A stretch of DNA of 64,000 bases from an uncultured Muribaculaceae bacterium (GTDB lineage Bacteria > Bacteroidota > Bacteroidia > Bacteroidales > Muribaculaceae), in assembly GCA_910584055.1 (NCBI GenBank), contig CAJTZS010000003.1, forward strand, positions 91,003-155,002, written 5' to 3'. The position numbers and the translations under genes are program-made. The notes beneath the pieces were generated by a model that had not been told where the DNA came from, searched no databases, and was given only the letters and a program-made list of their open reading frames with translations. Of the stretch, positions 15,070-23,308 are shown in pieces. Each line of letters begins with the position of its first letter. Position 1 is the first letter of the stretch.

Positions 15070-15630
15070 TTATTTGGCGTGGTAGATTAAATCGCACAGA
15101 TATTCACCCAGATCGCTGAAACATTGTTTCAGCCCCGGGTATCCGGGCATCGCGCCTCCCATGATGGTCCCGTGCATCTTAAGGATCTCAACCACAGCGA
15201 AAGGTTCAGTCTCGCCCCGTTTGTAGAATTCAGCATATCCGCTGATTGAAGATCCTCCTCCAAAGGATTTTGACCCCATCTGCAGTGTCTTGATTATTAT
15301 CTGTAGATGAAAGTCGGCATCGTCGGATGTGGTGACCTTCGGACCGTTCTCTATGTCCTTGTCCCAACGGTCGCAGAACCATTCCATCATCTCGGGCACA
15401 TATCGGTCGAATGTCTCCATGTTGCTCTGGTAGTCATTGACGATATACTCCGCAAGGGGTTTGCGGTTGGCGCGGGTCTTGCTGAAATCTGCCGTGCAGC
15501 TTATCGTGCCGCCCTTCCCTTTGAGTGGCAGGAGAGTGCCGCTCTTGAGACGCAAGGGGTTTGTCTTGGCTGCGACCATGCCGCAGCTAAGGACAAACAC
15601 CATGAGAAGTAATATTGACTTTTTAATCAT
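15070..15630 (-). CDS. Exported hypothetical protein, paralogue of its neighbour
   Basis: 186 residues with a signal peptide (SILLLMVFVLSCGMVAA). The core resembles the protein at 14421-14984 in layout: an early SGTLLPLKGKGGTISCTADFS strand, a central DDADFHLQIII strand, then a Gly/Ser turn and VVEILKMHGTIMGGAMPGY. LSCG is not in a position typical of a lipobox cleavage but cannot be excluded. Function unknown; position inside the cluster suggests envelope delivery or anchoring of the product. Confidence 0.65.
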   Translation of the reverse strand: MIKKSILLLMVFVLSCGMVAAKTNPLRLKSGTLLPLKGKGGTISCTADFSKTRANRKPLAEYIVNDYQSNMETFDRYVPEMMEWFCDRWDKDIENGPKVTTSDDADFHLQIIIKTLQMGSKSFGGGSSISGYAEFYKRGETEPFAVVEILKMHGTIMGGAMPGYPGLKQCFSDLGEYLCDLIYHAK

Positions 15631-15640
15631 TTGTCAATTA

Positions 15641-16213
15641 TTAGAAATGTACACCAACGCGGAGTGCCAGTCCACTAAAAGAGCGGCTCCATGTTGTTTC
15701 ATGATATGAATCATATTCATCTTTATAAGAATCAGATCCACTCCATATGCTATAACCGAGGCTCACGTCGAGACCAAAACGTTTCGTTATGTTAAATGTG
15801 CAACCGGCAGCCAGAGAGCCGTAGAAACAGCCATCTTCTTCAACGCCTTCATAACCGCCTCCTAATCGCAAACCTACAAACGGAGAAATTCTTTTCTTAC
15901 GGAGGAAATTATAGCGACCTTCTGCAAAAACAGCAAAGTTCCCGGAATAATCACTTTCATCAACTGAATGTCTTCCCTGTCCCGGCTCAGTATAAGTGAC
16001 ATAATTGGCATCAATGCCTGCTCCGACAAAAAGTCCCTGGATGAGTTCGACTCCGTGGCTTGTGCTGATTCCTGCCATGACTCCTGTGCCATAATAATCA
16101 GCTGGTATGAATACTCCGCCGTTTGTTTCAACGTAACCTTTGTATCTCAGTTCGGCAGAAGCGGAAGTTGCCATGAAGAACATGGCTGCGATCATGAAAA
16201 GAATTTTTTTCAT
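15641..16213 (-). CDS. Outer-membrane beta-barrel protein (OmpW/porin-like)
   Basis: 190 residues. Signal peptide (ILFMIAAMFFMATSASAE), then alternating amphipathic strands (YKGYVETNGGVFIPADYYG, NFAVFAEGRYNFLRKKRISPFVGLRLGGGY) and a C-terminal aromatic/hydrophobic strand ending VGVHF, typical of an eight-stranded barrel. It shares the layout of the protein at 16390-17295. Preceded by a 176-bp leader region with an inverted repeat. Confidence 0.75.
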   Translation of the reverse strand: MKKILFMIAAMFFMATSASAELRYKGYVETNGGVFIPADYYGTGVMAGISTSHGVELIQGLFVGAGIDANYVTYTEPGQGRHSVDESDYSGNFAVFAEGRYNFLRKKRISPFVGLRLGGGYEGVEEDGCFYGSLAAGCTFNITKRFGLDVSLGYSIWSGSDSYKDEYDSYHETTWSRSFSGLALRVGVHF

Positions 16214-16251
16214 CGTTTTGTTGTCAATCAGGTTCTGAAATTACACTTTTC

Positions 16252-16293
16252 GTCTTGAACGTGGCTGAACCTTCTTTATGACCCGTTCAAGAC
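16252..16293 (-). promoter_or_regulatory. 10-bp perfect inverted repeat in the leader of the barrel gene
   Basis: GTCTTGAACG at 16252-16261 pairs perfectly with CGTTCAAGAC at 16284-16293 around a 22-base loop, 39 bases upstream of the ATG at 16213. It could be an operator or an mRNA hairpin. A run of nine G residues (16359-16367), prone to slippage, lies further upstream. Confidence 0.5.
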
Positions 16294-16389
16294 ACCTTGT
16301 TTAATTACGTAATGAAACCCACTTTCCGAGTAATACAAACAAAACGAAATATATTTTCGGGGGGGGGTAAATCCCTGATATATAATTAG

Positions 16390-17295
16390 TTAAAAATCAA
16401 AAGCAACGCTAATTGCAATTCCGTTGAGGATTTCGCGGCTTGTTGACCAGCGTTCAACGGGGTTGCGGTGGCTGTAATCATACCAATATTCCGTGACTTC
16501 AGCCGACTGGAGATGATAGCCGATGCCGAATCCGAGACCGATTTTCTTGTGCCCGAAATAGAAATGGCAACCAATTTCCGGAGCGAAGAACACTCCGGTG
16601 AGGTCCACCGCGTTATATCCGAGTTTCACATCCAGGTAGGGGGAGAAATTTTTACGGAAAACATTATGTAGCTCTCCTCTGAAATTGGCGAATATCGGCA
16701 CACTCGTATAAGTTGTGCTGTCGTCCCAGATGTCTTCATACTCCCACCATCCGGTTATGCCGACTCCGGCACCTACGAAAATTTCCGGCGTAATCTGCAC
16801 GCCATGTGTGGTGAAAAGCATTACGCGGTCGAGATCATAGTCACCGACCCCAATAACCGCCGACAAACCGACGAACCCGCGATAGCGCGGGGCCTTTTCC
16901 CATCCGTATGGTTTATAATCCCATCTGTCGCGACAGCTCTGCCGGTCGTCGCGCCCGTAGGTATAGGTGTATTTATAATTGTAATTATGATTTTGTCGGC
17001 AGCCGTCGTCGTAGTTATAATCATAGCTACGTTCGGTGTAAGTGTCGGATTCGTTTCTTTTAAAAGGCTTCTCCTTCGTGATTTTCTGCACTTCCGACAT
17101 CTGATAGACGAATATATTGCCATCGGCGGTCTGTATCTTTACCGACTTCTCGGGCACAAGTTCCAGAATCACGCCCCGGATTACACTTCCGTTCTTGAGG
17201 TAGACTACTTCCTGCATTTCCGCGGCGTTTGCGCCTAAGGCAGCGGCCATGACCATGCACATGATTGCAAAAAATTTCAGGATGGCGTGTTTCAT
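16390..17295 (-). CDS. Outer-membrane beta-barrel protein with N-terminal Sm-like strand region
   Basis: 301 residues: signal peptide (about 1-25), then EVVYLKNGSVIRGVILELVPEKSVKIQTADGN-type sequence, a small beta fold seen at the start of several Bacteroidetes envelope proteins. A Tyr/Asn/Arg-rich low-complexity linker (about 75-130, including YNYKYTYTYGRDDR) precedes a barrel ending in the hydrophobic ISVAFDF. It probably sits in the outer membrane. It has its own predicted promoter, so the barrel genes may be expressed apart from the FabF-FabG-lyase genes upstream. Confidence 0.75.
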   Translation of the reverse strand: MKHAILKFFAIMCMVMAAALGANAAEMQEVVYLKNGSVIRGVILELVPEKSVKIQTADGNIFVYQMSEVQKITKEKPFKRNESDTYTERSYDYNYDDGCRQNHNYNYKYTYTYGRDDRQSCRDRWDYKPYGWEKAPRYRGFVGLSAVIGVGDYDLDRVMLFTTHGVQITPEIFVGAGVGITGWWEYEDIWDDSTTYTSVPIFANFRGELHNVFRKNFSPYLDVKLGYNAVDLTGVFFAPEIGCHFYFGHKKIGLGFGIGYHLQSAEVTEYWYDYSHRNPVERWSTSREILNGIAISVAFDF

Positions 17296-17343
17296 AATGT
17301 GCGGTTTTAATACAAATCCAAATATCGGATAGCTCTTTCCTCC

Positions 17344-17376
17344 ACAAAATTATAAAATTTTGCCGACAAAAACCAA
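17344..17376 (-). promoter_or_regulatory. Predicted Bacteroidetes promoter for the barrel gene
   Basis: On the minus strand TAATTTTG (17351-17344) fits the TAnnTTTG -7 box; TTGG (17376-17373) lies 21 bases upstream at the -33 position. The ATG at 17295 is about 49 bases downstream. Confidence 0.5.
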
Positions 17377-17437
17377 TAATCTCCGATTAATATTTAATTT
17401 ATTCAGATTTTGAGGGCGTTGCATGACTCTCTTTTGT

Positions 17438-18658
17438 TTATGGTTTGCGGATGACGAGGGCGGAGTTGGTGCCGCCGAAGCCGAAGGAGTTGGAGAGGAT
17501 GATGTCGAGGGGCGTGTCAACCCTGTCGCGTGCGATGTTCAGCCGGACTGCCGCCTCGCATGGTTCTACGAGGTTGATGTTGGGAGCCACGAAGTTGTTC
17601 TGCATCATGATGACGCTATACACTATCTCGCTCGCTCCTGCCATCCAGCATTCGTGACCTGTCATCGATTTGGTGCTGCTGATCAAGGCTTTCTTCCCCC
17701 GGAACAGGCGGTCGAGGGCCATTGCCTCGTATTCATCGCCCTGAGGCGTGGAGGTGGCGTGGGCGTTGATATAGTCGATGTCGTCGGGAGTTACCCCTGC
17801 ATCCTCCATTGCGCGGGTCATGGCTTTTACTGAGCCGTCGTCGCTTGGCTGGGAAATGCCACCTCCGTTTGATGAGAAGCCATAACCAATCACCTCCGCA
17901 AGTATGTCGGCACCTCTGGCGACAGCGTGGTCGTAATCCTCCAGCACGAGAGCAGCTGCCCCGCCGCTGGGTATGAGCCCGTCGCGGGATGCATCGAACG
18001 GGCGTGAAGCTTTGGTCGGCTCATCTATGCGGACAGAGAAAGCGTTAAGGGCATCGAACGTGGCCATCGAATAGTAGTTGGTTTCCTGAGCGCCACCGGC
18101 AAGCACCATATCCTGAAGACCGAGCTTGATCATCATATATGCGAGCCCGATGGAGTGGGAGCCGCTGGCGCACGCCGCGCTGACAGTGAAATTGATTCCC
18201 TTGAGATGGAATATCGTGGAGAGGTTCATGTTCACAGTGGAGTTCATCGACTGGAATATGAATCCTGACCCCAAGAGGGCGGAGTCGTGTTTCTCCTTCA
18301 TGATCTCTGTGGCCTCTATCACCGGTTTGGCCGATGAGTCATTACCGAAAATCACACCTACTTCATTATTGAGGAGATACTCATCAGACACCTTTGCCTG
18401 ATTGAAAGCCTCTTTGGATGCCATGAAAGCGTATTCCGCTTCTTCCGAAAGGCAGACACGCTGGCGGCGGTCGATAAGACCCTTCAGCTTAGGGCGTTCC
18501 ACAATTCCTGTCAGCGGTGAACGGTAGCCGTATTCGCTGCGTTCCGGCTCGATTCCTATTCCCGATTTGCCGTTATATAACGAATCCTTGACCTCTTCTA
18601 TGTTTTTCCCGATGCATGACCATATCCCCATGCCCGTTATCACTACTCTTCTACTCAT
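17438..18658 (-). CDS. Beta-ketoacyl-ACP synthase (FabF-type)
   Basis: 406 residues, full-length KAS II. Triad: Cys163 in SAACASGSHS, His in NAHATSTPQGD (about residue 300), His in KSMTGHECWMAG (about 335); C-terminal SNSFGFGGTNSALV. It condenses malonyl-ACP with the growing chain. It is the third ketosynthase of the cluster and the only one of standard length. It lies 29 bases downstream of fabG and is probably co-transcribed with the ammonia-lyase. Confidence 0.85.
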   Translation of the reverse strand: MSRRVVITGMGIWSCIGKNIEEVKDSLYNGKSGIGIEPERSEYGYRSPLTGIVERPKLKGLIDRRQRVCLSEEAEYAFMASKEAFNQAKVSDEYLLNNEVGVIFGNDSSAKPVIEATEIMKEKHDSALLGSGFIFQSMNSTVNMNLSTIFHLKGINFTVSAACASGSHSIGLAYMMIKLGLQDMVLAGGAQETNYYSMATFDALNAFSVRIDEPTKASRPFDASRDGLIPSGGAAALVLEDYDHAVARGADILAEVIGYGFSSNGGGISQPSDDGSVKAMTRAMEDAGVTPDDIDYINAHATSTPQGDEYEAMALDRLFRGKKALISSTKSMTGHECWMAGASEIVYSVIMMQNNFVAPNINLVEPCEAAVRLNIARDRVDTPLDIILSNSFGFGGTNSALVIRKP

Positions 18659-18687
18659 ATCTCAATTCCTGATTCCACATTAAACAT

Positions 18688-19413
18688 TCAAAGCAGCCCT
18701 CCATTGATAGAGATGGTCTCTCCCGTGATGTATGCCGACTCATCGGAGGCGAGAAAAGCCACAAGTGCCGCCACTTCTTCCGCCTCTCCGAACCGTCCGA
18801 GTGGCACGGTTTTTTTCAAGGAACCTTCATCGAGGTCTTTTGTCATGTCGGAACGGATGAACCCCGGGGCCACGGCATTCACAGTGACCTTGCGGGGGGC
18901 AACTTCCTGGGCAAGGGCCTTTGTCGCTCCTATCAATGCTGCCTTGGCAGCCGAATAGTTCGCCTGTCCCGGCAAGCCTTTGAGGCCGGAGAGGGATGCG
19001 ACATTGATAATCCTGCCGTAACGTTTCGTCAGCATCCCTTTCAGCACGCGGCGCGTCACGTAGAAGAATCCGTCGAGAGTGGTGTTTATCACTTTGTGCC
19101 ATTGCTCGGTCTGCATGAATATCAGCAGACTGTCATCGCGGATACCGGCGTTATTCACCAATACTGTGATTCTATCTTCCGGATGTTCCTGCTCCCATTT
19201 TTCCAAAGCCGAATCAACAGAGCTTTCGGAACTTACGTCAAACGGGAGAAGCTCTGCAATTCCACCGTGGCTGCGTATAGCTTCCGCAACCTCCAGTGCC
19301 GCAGTTTCATTGGAATGATAATTTATGATTAATCCAAGCCCTAATGAAGCAAGACGTTTGCAGATTGCAGCGCCGAGTCCGCGGGATCCCCCCGTAACTA
19401 ATGCAAAATTCAT
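18688..19413 (-). CDS. 3-oxoacyl-ACP reductase (FabG-type SDR)
   Basis: 241 residues. NADP(H)-binding VTGGSRGLGAAIC at the N-terminus, NNAG at about 88, and the catalytic Ser/Tyr/Lys set in NVASLSGLKG and YSAAKAALIG. It reduces the 3-keto group of the ACP-bound chain before dehydration. The ATG overlaps the last base of the lyase stop codon (TAATG), indicating translational coupling. Confidence 0.85.
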   Translation of the reverse strand: MNFALVTGGSRGLGAAICKRLASLGLGLIINYHSNETAALEVAEAIRSHGGIAELLPFDVSSESSVDSALEKWEQEHPEDRITVLVNNAGIRDDSLLIFMQTEQWHKVINTTLDGFFYVTRRVLKGMLTKRYGRIINVASLSGLKGLPGQANYSAAKAALIGATKALAQEVAPRKVTVNAVAPGFIRSDMTKDLDEGSLKKTVPLGRFGEAEEVAALVAFLASDESAYITGETISINGGLL

Positions 19414-20933
19414 TATTTCAAGTATTGGATAATGTTTGTCCTTAAGTAGTTTTCGGTTTCAGCCACTTCTTCATAGAAGGGTGTGTCTTCAATGAATTTG
19501 GGGCATATGGCGCGGATGGCGTCATACTGTTCCTTTGTCTTGGAAGCGAGTTTGTTTGCCAGGTCAAGGCAGTCTGTGGCTTGGGCGAGGGCTATAAAGA
19601 GTATCGACATCACTTGATAAGCGTTGTCGATAACCTTCTTGCATAGCAACGCCGAGTTGGTGCCCATGCTCACGATGTCCTGATTGTCGTTGTTGTTGGG
19701 GATGCTGTGCACATAGTTCGGCATCGCGAGCGTCTGGCATTCCGCCGTTGTTGAAGTAGCTGTGAACTGGCATGCCTGCATTCCATAGTTGAGACCGAGA
19801 ATCCCAAGGTTGAGGAAAGGGGGAAGGATGCCGTTGATGCGGTCGTGGAAGAGATAATTGAGCTGTCTCTCGGCCGTCATGGCGAGACGCACCATTGCTA
19901 TCTTCACTTTGTCTTCTTCAAGCGATATATAGTCGCCGTGGAAGTTGCCGCCGTGGTATATATTCTTTGTGGTGTAGTCTATGATGGGATTGTCGCACGC
20001 GGAATTGAGTTCGTTCTGAAGAACGTCCGCGGTATTTTCGAGAGTGTCGAAAATCGGTCCGTAAATCTGGGGGATGCAGCGAAGGGAGTAGTAAGCCTGC
20101 ACTTTGTGCTCGAAATAGGTGTCCTTGTTTTTCGCCGGGTCGTAAAGCTCATGCTCTCTTTTTTGCAGATGTAGGCTTCCTTCGCTCACTTCACGGAGCC
20201 AGCGGGCTATGACCTGCTGTCCGGGCTGGCGACGGCATATGTTTTCCTCTACCGACATGTAGTCATCGAAAGAGTCGGCAATCTCATTGATCCATGCCGA
20301 GGCGATCACTCCATATTTCAGAAGGTTTTCAGCATAATATTGGTTCACTATCGAGATACCTGTCATCACGGATGTGCCGTTGGTTACCGACAACCCTTCG
20401 CGTACGAAGATACCCATCGGAGTGAGCCCTTCCTCTTTCATCACATCGGCAGTTGCGCGCCACTCACCTTTGAAGTGCACTTTACCTTCGCCGATGAGAC
20501 AGAGGGCGATATGGGCGAGTTGTACGAGGTCGCCACTTGCTCCGACACTGCCGTGCATGGGGATGAAAGGATATATGCCCCGGTTCACGAATTCCTGCAA
20601 CAATAGGATTACCGACGGATTGATGCCGGAACGCGCCTGAAGGAAAGTGCCGATACGGGCGATCATTGCCGATTTAACCTCGATGTCGGAAAGGGGAGCG
20701 CCCGCACCGGTTGCGTGACTCCGGATTATGTTGTATTGGAGTTCCTTTAGGTGGCTGTCATCGACGCGCCACTGCGCCATAGGCCCGAAACCGGTGTTGA
20801 TGCCGTATATGACCTTGTCGGCAACAAATTCTTTAAGAAACTCATGGCACTCCTTTACATTCTGCATCTCCTCGGCCGGAAGGGACAAGGATTTGCCTGA
20901 GAACAATATATCGTAAACAGATGACAGGTTCAT
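19413..20933 (-). CDS. Aromatic amino-acid ammonia-lyase (HAL/TAL family)
   Basis: 506 residues. The Ala-Ser-Gly tripeptide that cyclises into the MIO cofactor is at 132-134 in MHGSVGASGDLVQLAH, with the catalytic Tyr near residue 43 in VIYGINTGFG. Ser72-His73 (RSHATGAG) at the selectivity position resembles histidine ammonia-lyases, but cluster-borne lyases with this pair have been reported to act on tyrosine, so substrate cannot be fixed from sequence. In this cluster it most likely makes the aryl starter (4-coumarate from tyrosine), activated by the ligase at 1-566. No hutI/hutU genes for histidine breakdown are nearby. It is the first gene after the predicted promoter. Confidence 0.85.
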   Translation of the reverse strand: MNLSSVYDILFSGKSLSLPAEEMQNVKECHEFLKEFVADKVIYGINTGFGPMAQWRVDDSHLKELQYNIIRSHATGAGAPLSDIEVKSAMIARIGTFLQARSGINPSVILLLQEFVNRGIYPFIPMHGSVGASGDLVQLAHIALCLIGEGKVHFKGEWRATADVMKEEGLTPMGIFVREGLSVTNGTSVMTGISIVNQYYAENLLKYGVIASAWINEIADSFDDYMSVEENICRRQPGQQVIARWLREVSEGSLHLQKREHELYDPAKNKDTYFEHKVQAYYSLRCIPQIYGPIFDTLENTADVLQNELNSACDNPIIDYTTKNIYHGGNFHGDYISLEEDKVKIAMVRLAMTAERQLNYLFHDRINGILPPFLNLGILGLNYGMQACQFTATSTTAECQTLAMPNYVHSIPNNNDNQDIVSMGTNSALLCKKVIDNAYQVMSILFIALAQATDCLDLANKLASKTKEQYDAIRAICPKFIEDTPFYEEVAETENYLRTNIIQYLK

Positions 20934-20952
20934 GATGTAATCATTTGATTTA

Positions 20953-20960
20953 CAAAATTA
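20953..20960 (-). promoter_or_regulatory. Predicted -7 box for the pigment operon
   Basis: TAATTTTG on the minus strand, 20 bases upstream of the lyase ATG, matches TAnnTTTG. The -33 region overlaps the terminator of the preceding gene and has only a weak TTGG. If used, it drives the genes from the lyase leftward. Confidence 0.4.
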
Positions 20961-20962
20961 GC

Positions 20963-21000
20963 AAAAAAAATCCAACTGAATGAATCATTAGTTGGATTTT
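20963..21000 (-). terminator. Intrinsic terminator after the esterase
   Basis: Arms 20990-21000 and 20967-20977 pair over 11 bases (AAAATCCAACT / AGTTGGATTTT), loop 12, followed on the minus strand by eight T. It separates the esterase from the pigment operon. Confidence 0.8.
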
Positions 21001-21029
21001 GCATAAAATTGGTCTAAATTGCGAAATTT

Positions 21030-21815
21030 TTATCGTGATTGGGAAAACAGCCAAGGCAGGAGGGTGGGGTAGTTGAATGCCCACGGCCAGCATTCGTGTC
21101 CCACACAAGAGATCTCCGAATATTCCACTTCCGCTCCGGCTTTTTTGAGTGCGCGGTATGCCGCCCGGCTGCTGATTACCGGGATCTCATCATCTTTTTC
21201 GCCATGGAAGATATAGAATTTCACATCTTTAGCATCTTTCAGCCTGTCGGGATTGACAGCCCCGCAGATAGGTACTGCGGCGGCAAATCTTTCCGGGTGG
21301 CGGCAAGCGAGGTCATAGGCTGCGATAGCGCCCATTGACACGCCGATGAGATATATCCGGTCGGTGTCTACCGGATTTTTCGCGACTATGGTGTCGATAA
21401 GGTTCATCAGTGACCGTTCTGTGGGTGATTCTTCCGGAACTGAAGATCCGGGCATAAAGGTGCGCTCGTCTATTTTCCCGGTCCATGTGCGTTCTCCGCA
21501 TTGCGGGAATACCACGAATGCCTCGAAAGTCTCCCTGTTTGCAGGGTTGGAAAAAATGTTGGCCCCTACCGAGAGCTGGCTCTCATTGTCGTCTCCCCCT
21601 TCTCCTGATCCATGGAGGAAAAGCACGAGAGGATATTTCCTCCCGTCAGCGATTTTTTCGGGAGAAAGCATGCGGTATGGCATGGCGACAGTGTAAGGGT
21701 CCCTGAAAACATGCCTTGAATAATCCTCGTTGATGAACGATGCCTGTGTCTGGGCATTGACGGAATATGCGAGTAGGACACAAGATGCTATGCAGAGTAT
21801 TGTCGTGAGCTTCAT
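21030..21815 (-). CDS. Exported prolyl-oligopeptidase/dienelactone-type esterase
   Basis: 261 residues with a signal peptide (ILCIASCVLLAYSVNAQ). Alpha/beta hydrolase with LFLHGSGEGGDDNE (oxyanion), nucleophile in LIGVSMGAIAAYD (about 161), acid in HGEKDDEIPV and His in CVGHECWPW. The family includes periplasmic feruloyl-type esterases and PHB-depolymerase-like enzymes. The ATG overlaps the stop of the integrase pseudogene (ATGA), unusual at an element junction. No promoter of its own is visible, so its expression may have been disturbed by the insertion. Confidence 0.8.
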   Translation of the reverse strand: MKLTTILCIASCVLLAYSVNAQTQASFINEDYSRHVFRDPYTVAMPYRMLSPEKIADGRKYPLVLFLHGSGEGGDDNESQLSVGANIFSNPANRETFEAFVVFPQCGERTWTGKIDERTFMPGSSVPEESPTERSLMNLIDTIVAKNPVDTDRIYLIGVSMGAIAAYDLACRHPERFAAAVPICGAVNPDRLKDAKDVKFYIFHGEKDDEIPVISSRAAYRALKKAGAEVEYSEISCVGHECWPWAFNYPTLLPWLFSQSR

Positions 21816-23065
21816 AGTGTGTTAACAAATTTGCGTCTCTCTTTGTTTTGTGAGGTCTCGGATATCAGCGATTTGAGAATTAACGAGTTTGCACGGTCGA
21901 TCATAGTGCCGTCAAGCGATGCGAGATAAATCCGGGTGGTGGATTCGGAGTCGTGCCCCATCCCCTCGCTAATGACGCTGATCGGGATTCCGTTCGATTT
22001 TGCGGCGGTTGCCCAACTGTGACGCGCCACGTACATTGTAAGCGGCAGCCCCATGCCGACCATTCGCGCTATTTCCTTAAGGCTTCGGTTGATATTGTAG
22101 CTCATATTCCGGTATGCATAGATTTCGCTGCCCCCTTCCCTGCGTATCAGCGGAAGAAGGTAGCTTGATTTGTTCTCGGGGTATTTGTCGAGGATGCGCT
22201 GCATCTCTCCGGTTCATTTGATATGTAGCTGCTGTCCCGTTTTGCGGCGGCGATATGATAAATAGCCGTTTCTGAGATCGGTTTTGCGAAGAAAAGCCAT
22301 ATCCACGAAGCTCATGCCGCGCAGATAGAAACTCAAAAGGAACATGTCGCGGGCAAAATCGAGCCGCGGGGTATGATGCAGGTCCAATGAATATATCTTG
22401 CGGATTGAGGATATATGCACCGCCCGCTTTGTGGTCTTGTCGATGCCCGTGTATACGTGCTTGAATGGGTGTTTGTTGTCAATCACGTTTTCTTCCACCG
22501 CACGGTTGTAGGTGGCCCGCAGGATTCTCATATAAAATGATACGGTGTTCGGTGTCAGCCCCTGATGCCTGAGCCATCCCTCGTATCCTTCGATCAGTTC
22601 CCGGTTTATATTGTCGATGCGGATGCTTTCATGTCCATAATACTTGATGAAACTGTTGAGAGTGGCGCGATATGTTTCCGATGTTCGGACCTTCCCGTTT
22701 TTATGTAGTTCGGAAATGATGTTGTTCATGTAATTTGTCAGGGAGTATTCTTTTGAGTATTTTTCAAATTCCATGGCAATGTCGCGGCAAGTGAATGATA
22801 TAGAGGCGGTATTCAGGTTGTGTACAATCTTTTTGAACAAATCCATGTCGGTTTGAATCCTTTCCCGGAGATCAAGAATGTAGGAGTTTCTCGGTTTGAG
22901 TTTATCGACTGTCAACGTTTGTGTTTTTGCATTCCATTCATCAGTGAAAATGCGGTAATGGGTGTGCAGGGTTTTTGTTTTCTGACCGTGGAGGAGCTGA
23001 TAATAGATTTCGCCTTCTGTTCCCTCAACTGAAGGGCGGAATCTGACTTTTACTGTAGTTGTCAT
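21812..23065 (-). pseudogene. Tyrosine integrase interrupted by an in-frame TGA
   Basis: Two open frames in the same reading frame make one integrase of about 417 codons. The 5' part (22214-23065) has the arm-binding N-terminus, SAM-like core-binding domain and first catalytic Arg region (LLSFYLRGMSFVDMAF). The 3' part (21812-22213) has the box II residues: RHSW, GMGHDS and nucleophile Tyr in TTRIYLASLD. The break is a TGA directly after QQLHIK, where Bacteroides integrases usually have Trp, so one G-to-A change explains it. The downstream ATG (22204) could give a C-terminal fragment. It belongs to the Bacteroidetes phage_int_SAM_5 type that moves ICEs and mobilisable elements; as it stands it should be inactive. 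Confidence 0.8.
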
Positions 23066-23129
23066 CTTTGGGGAGAATAATTAAAAGTTATTAAAAAATT
23101 TCTTTAACAACTTTTTTAATTGGCATTTA

Positions 23130-23216
23130 TTATTCCGCCTTGACAGCACTTATATCAGGTTCTATTTCGTAAGCATTTTCCTCCTTACTTTCCCGTTCAG
23201 TCCTCCATAAAATACC
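23130..23216 (-). pseudogene. Fragment of an AlbA_2-type gene
   Basis: The minus-strand frame reads ILWRTERESKEE and later EPDIS before a TAA, closely matching ILWRTEQKSKEE and EPDIN in the intact AlbA_2-HTH protein at 25182-26615. No upstream part of that gene is present. It is a decayed or recombined copy of the linker between the AlbA_2/HATPase part and the HTH tail. Confidence 0.7.
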
Positions 23217-23278
23217 TTACCCGATTTTAACATGTGTACCGGGATTCCGGCCTGAGCCGAAAATCCGATTATTTTGAT

Positions 23279-23286
23279 TACCTTTG
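23279..23286 (+). promoter_or_regulatory. Predicted -7 box for the DUF1016 gene
   Basis: TACCTTTG, 22 bases before the ATG at 23309, fits TAnnTTTG. No good -33 element is seen. Confidence 0.35.
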
Positions 23287-23308
23287 CAACTATAAATCGC
23301 CAATCATA

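Noticed and set aside
22214..22216. Programmed TGA recoding (selenocysteine or Trp) in the integrase
   Set aside because: No SECIS-like structure or selenocysteine genes seen, and TGA serves as a normal stop in many intact genes here; a nonsense mutation is simpler.
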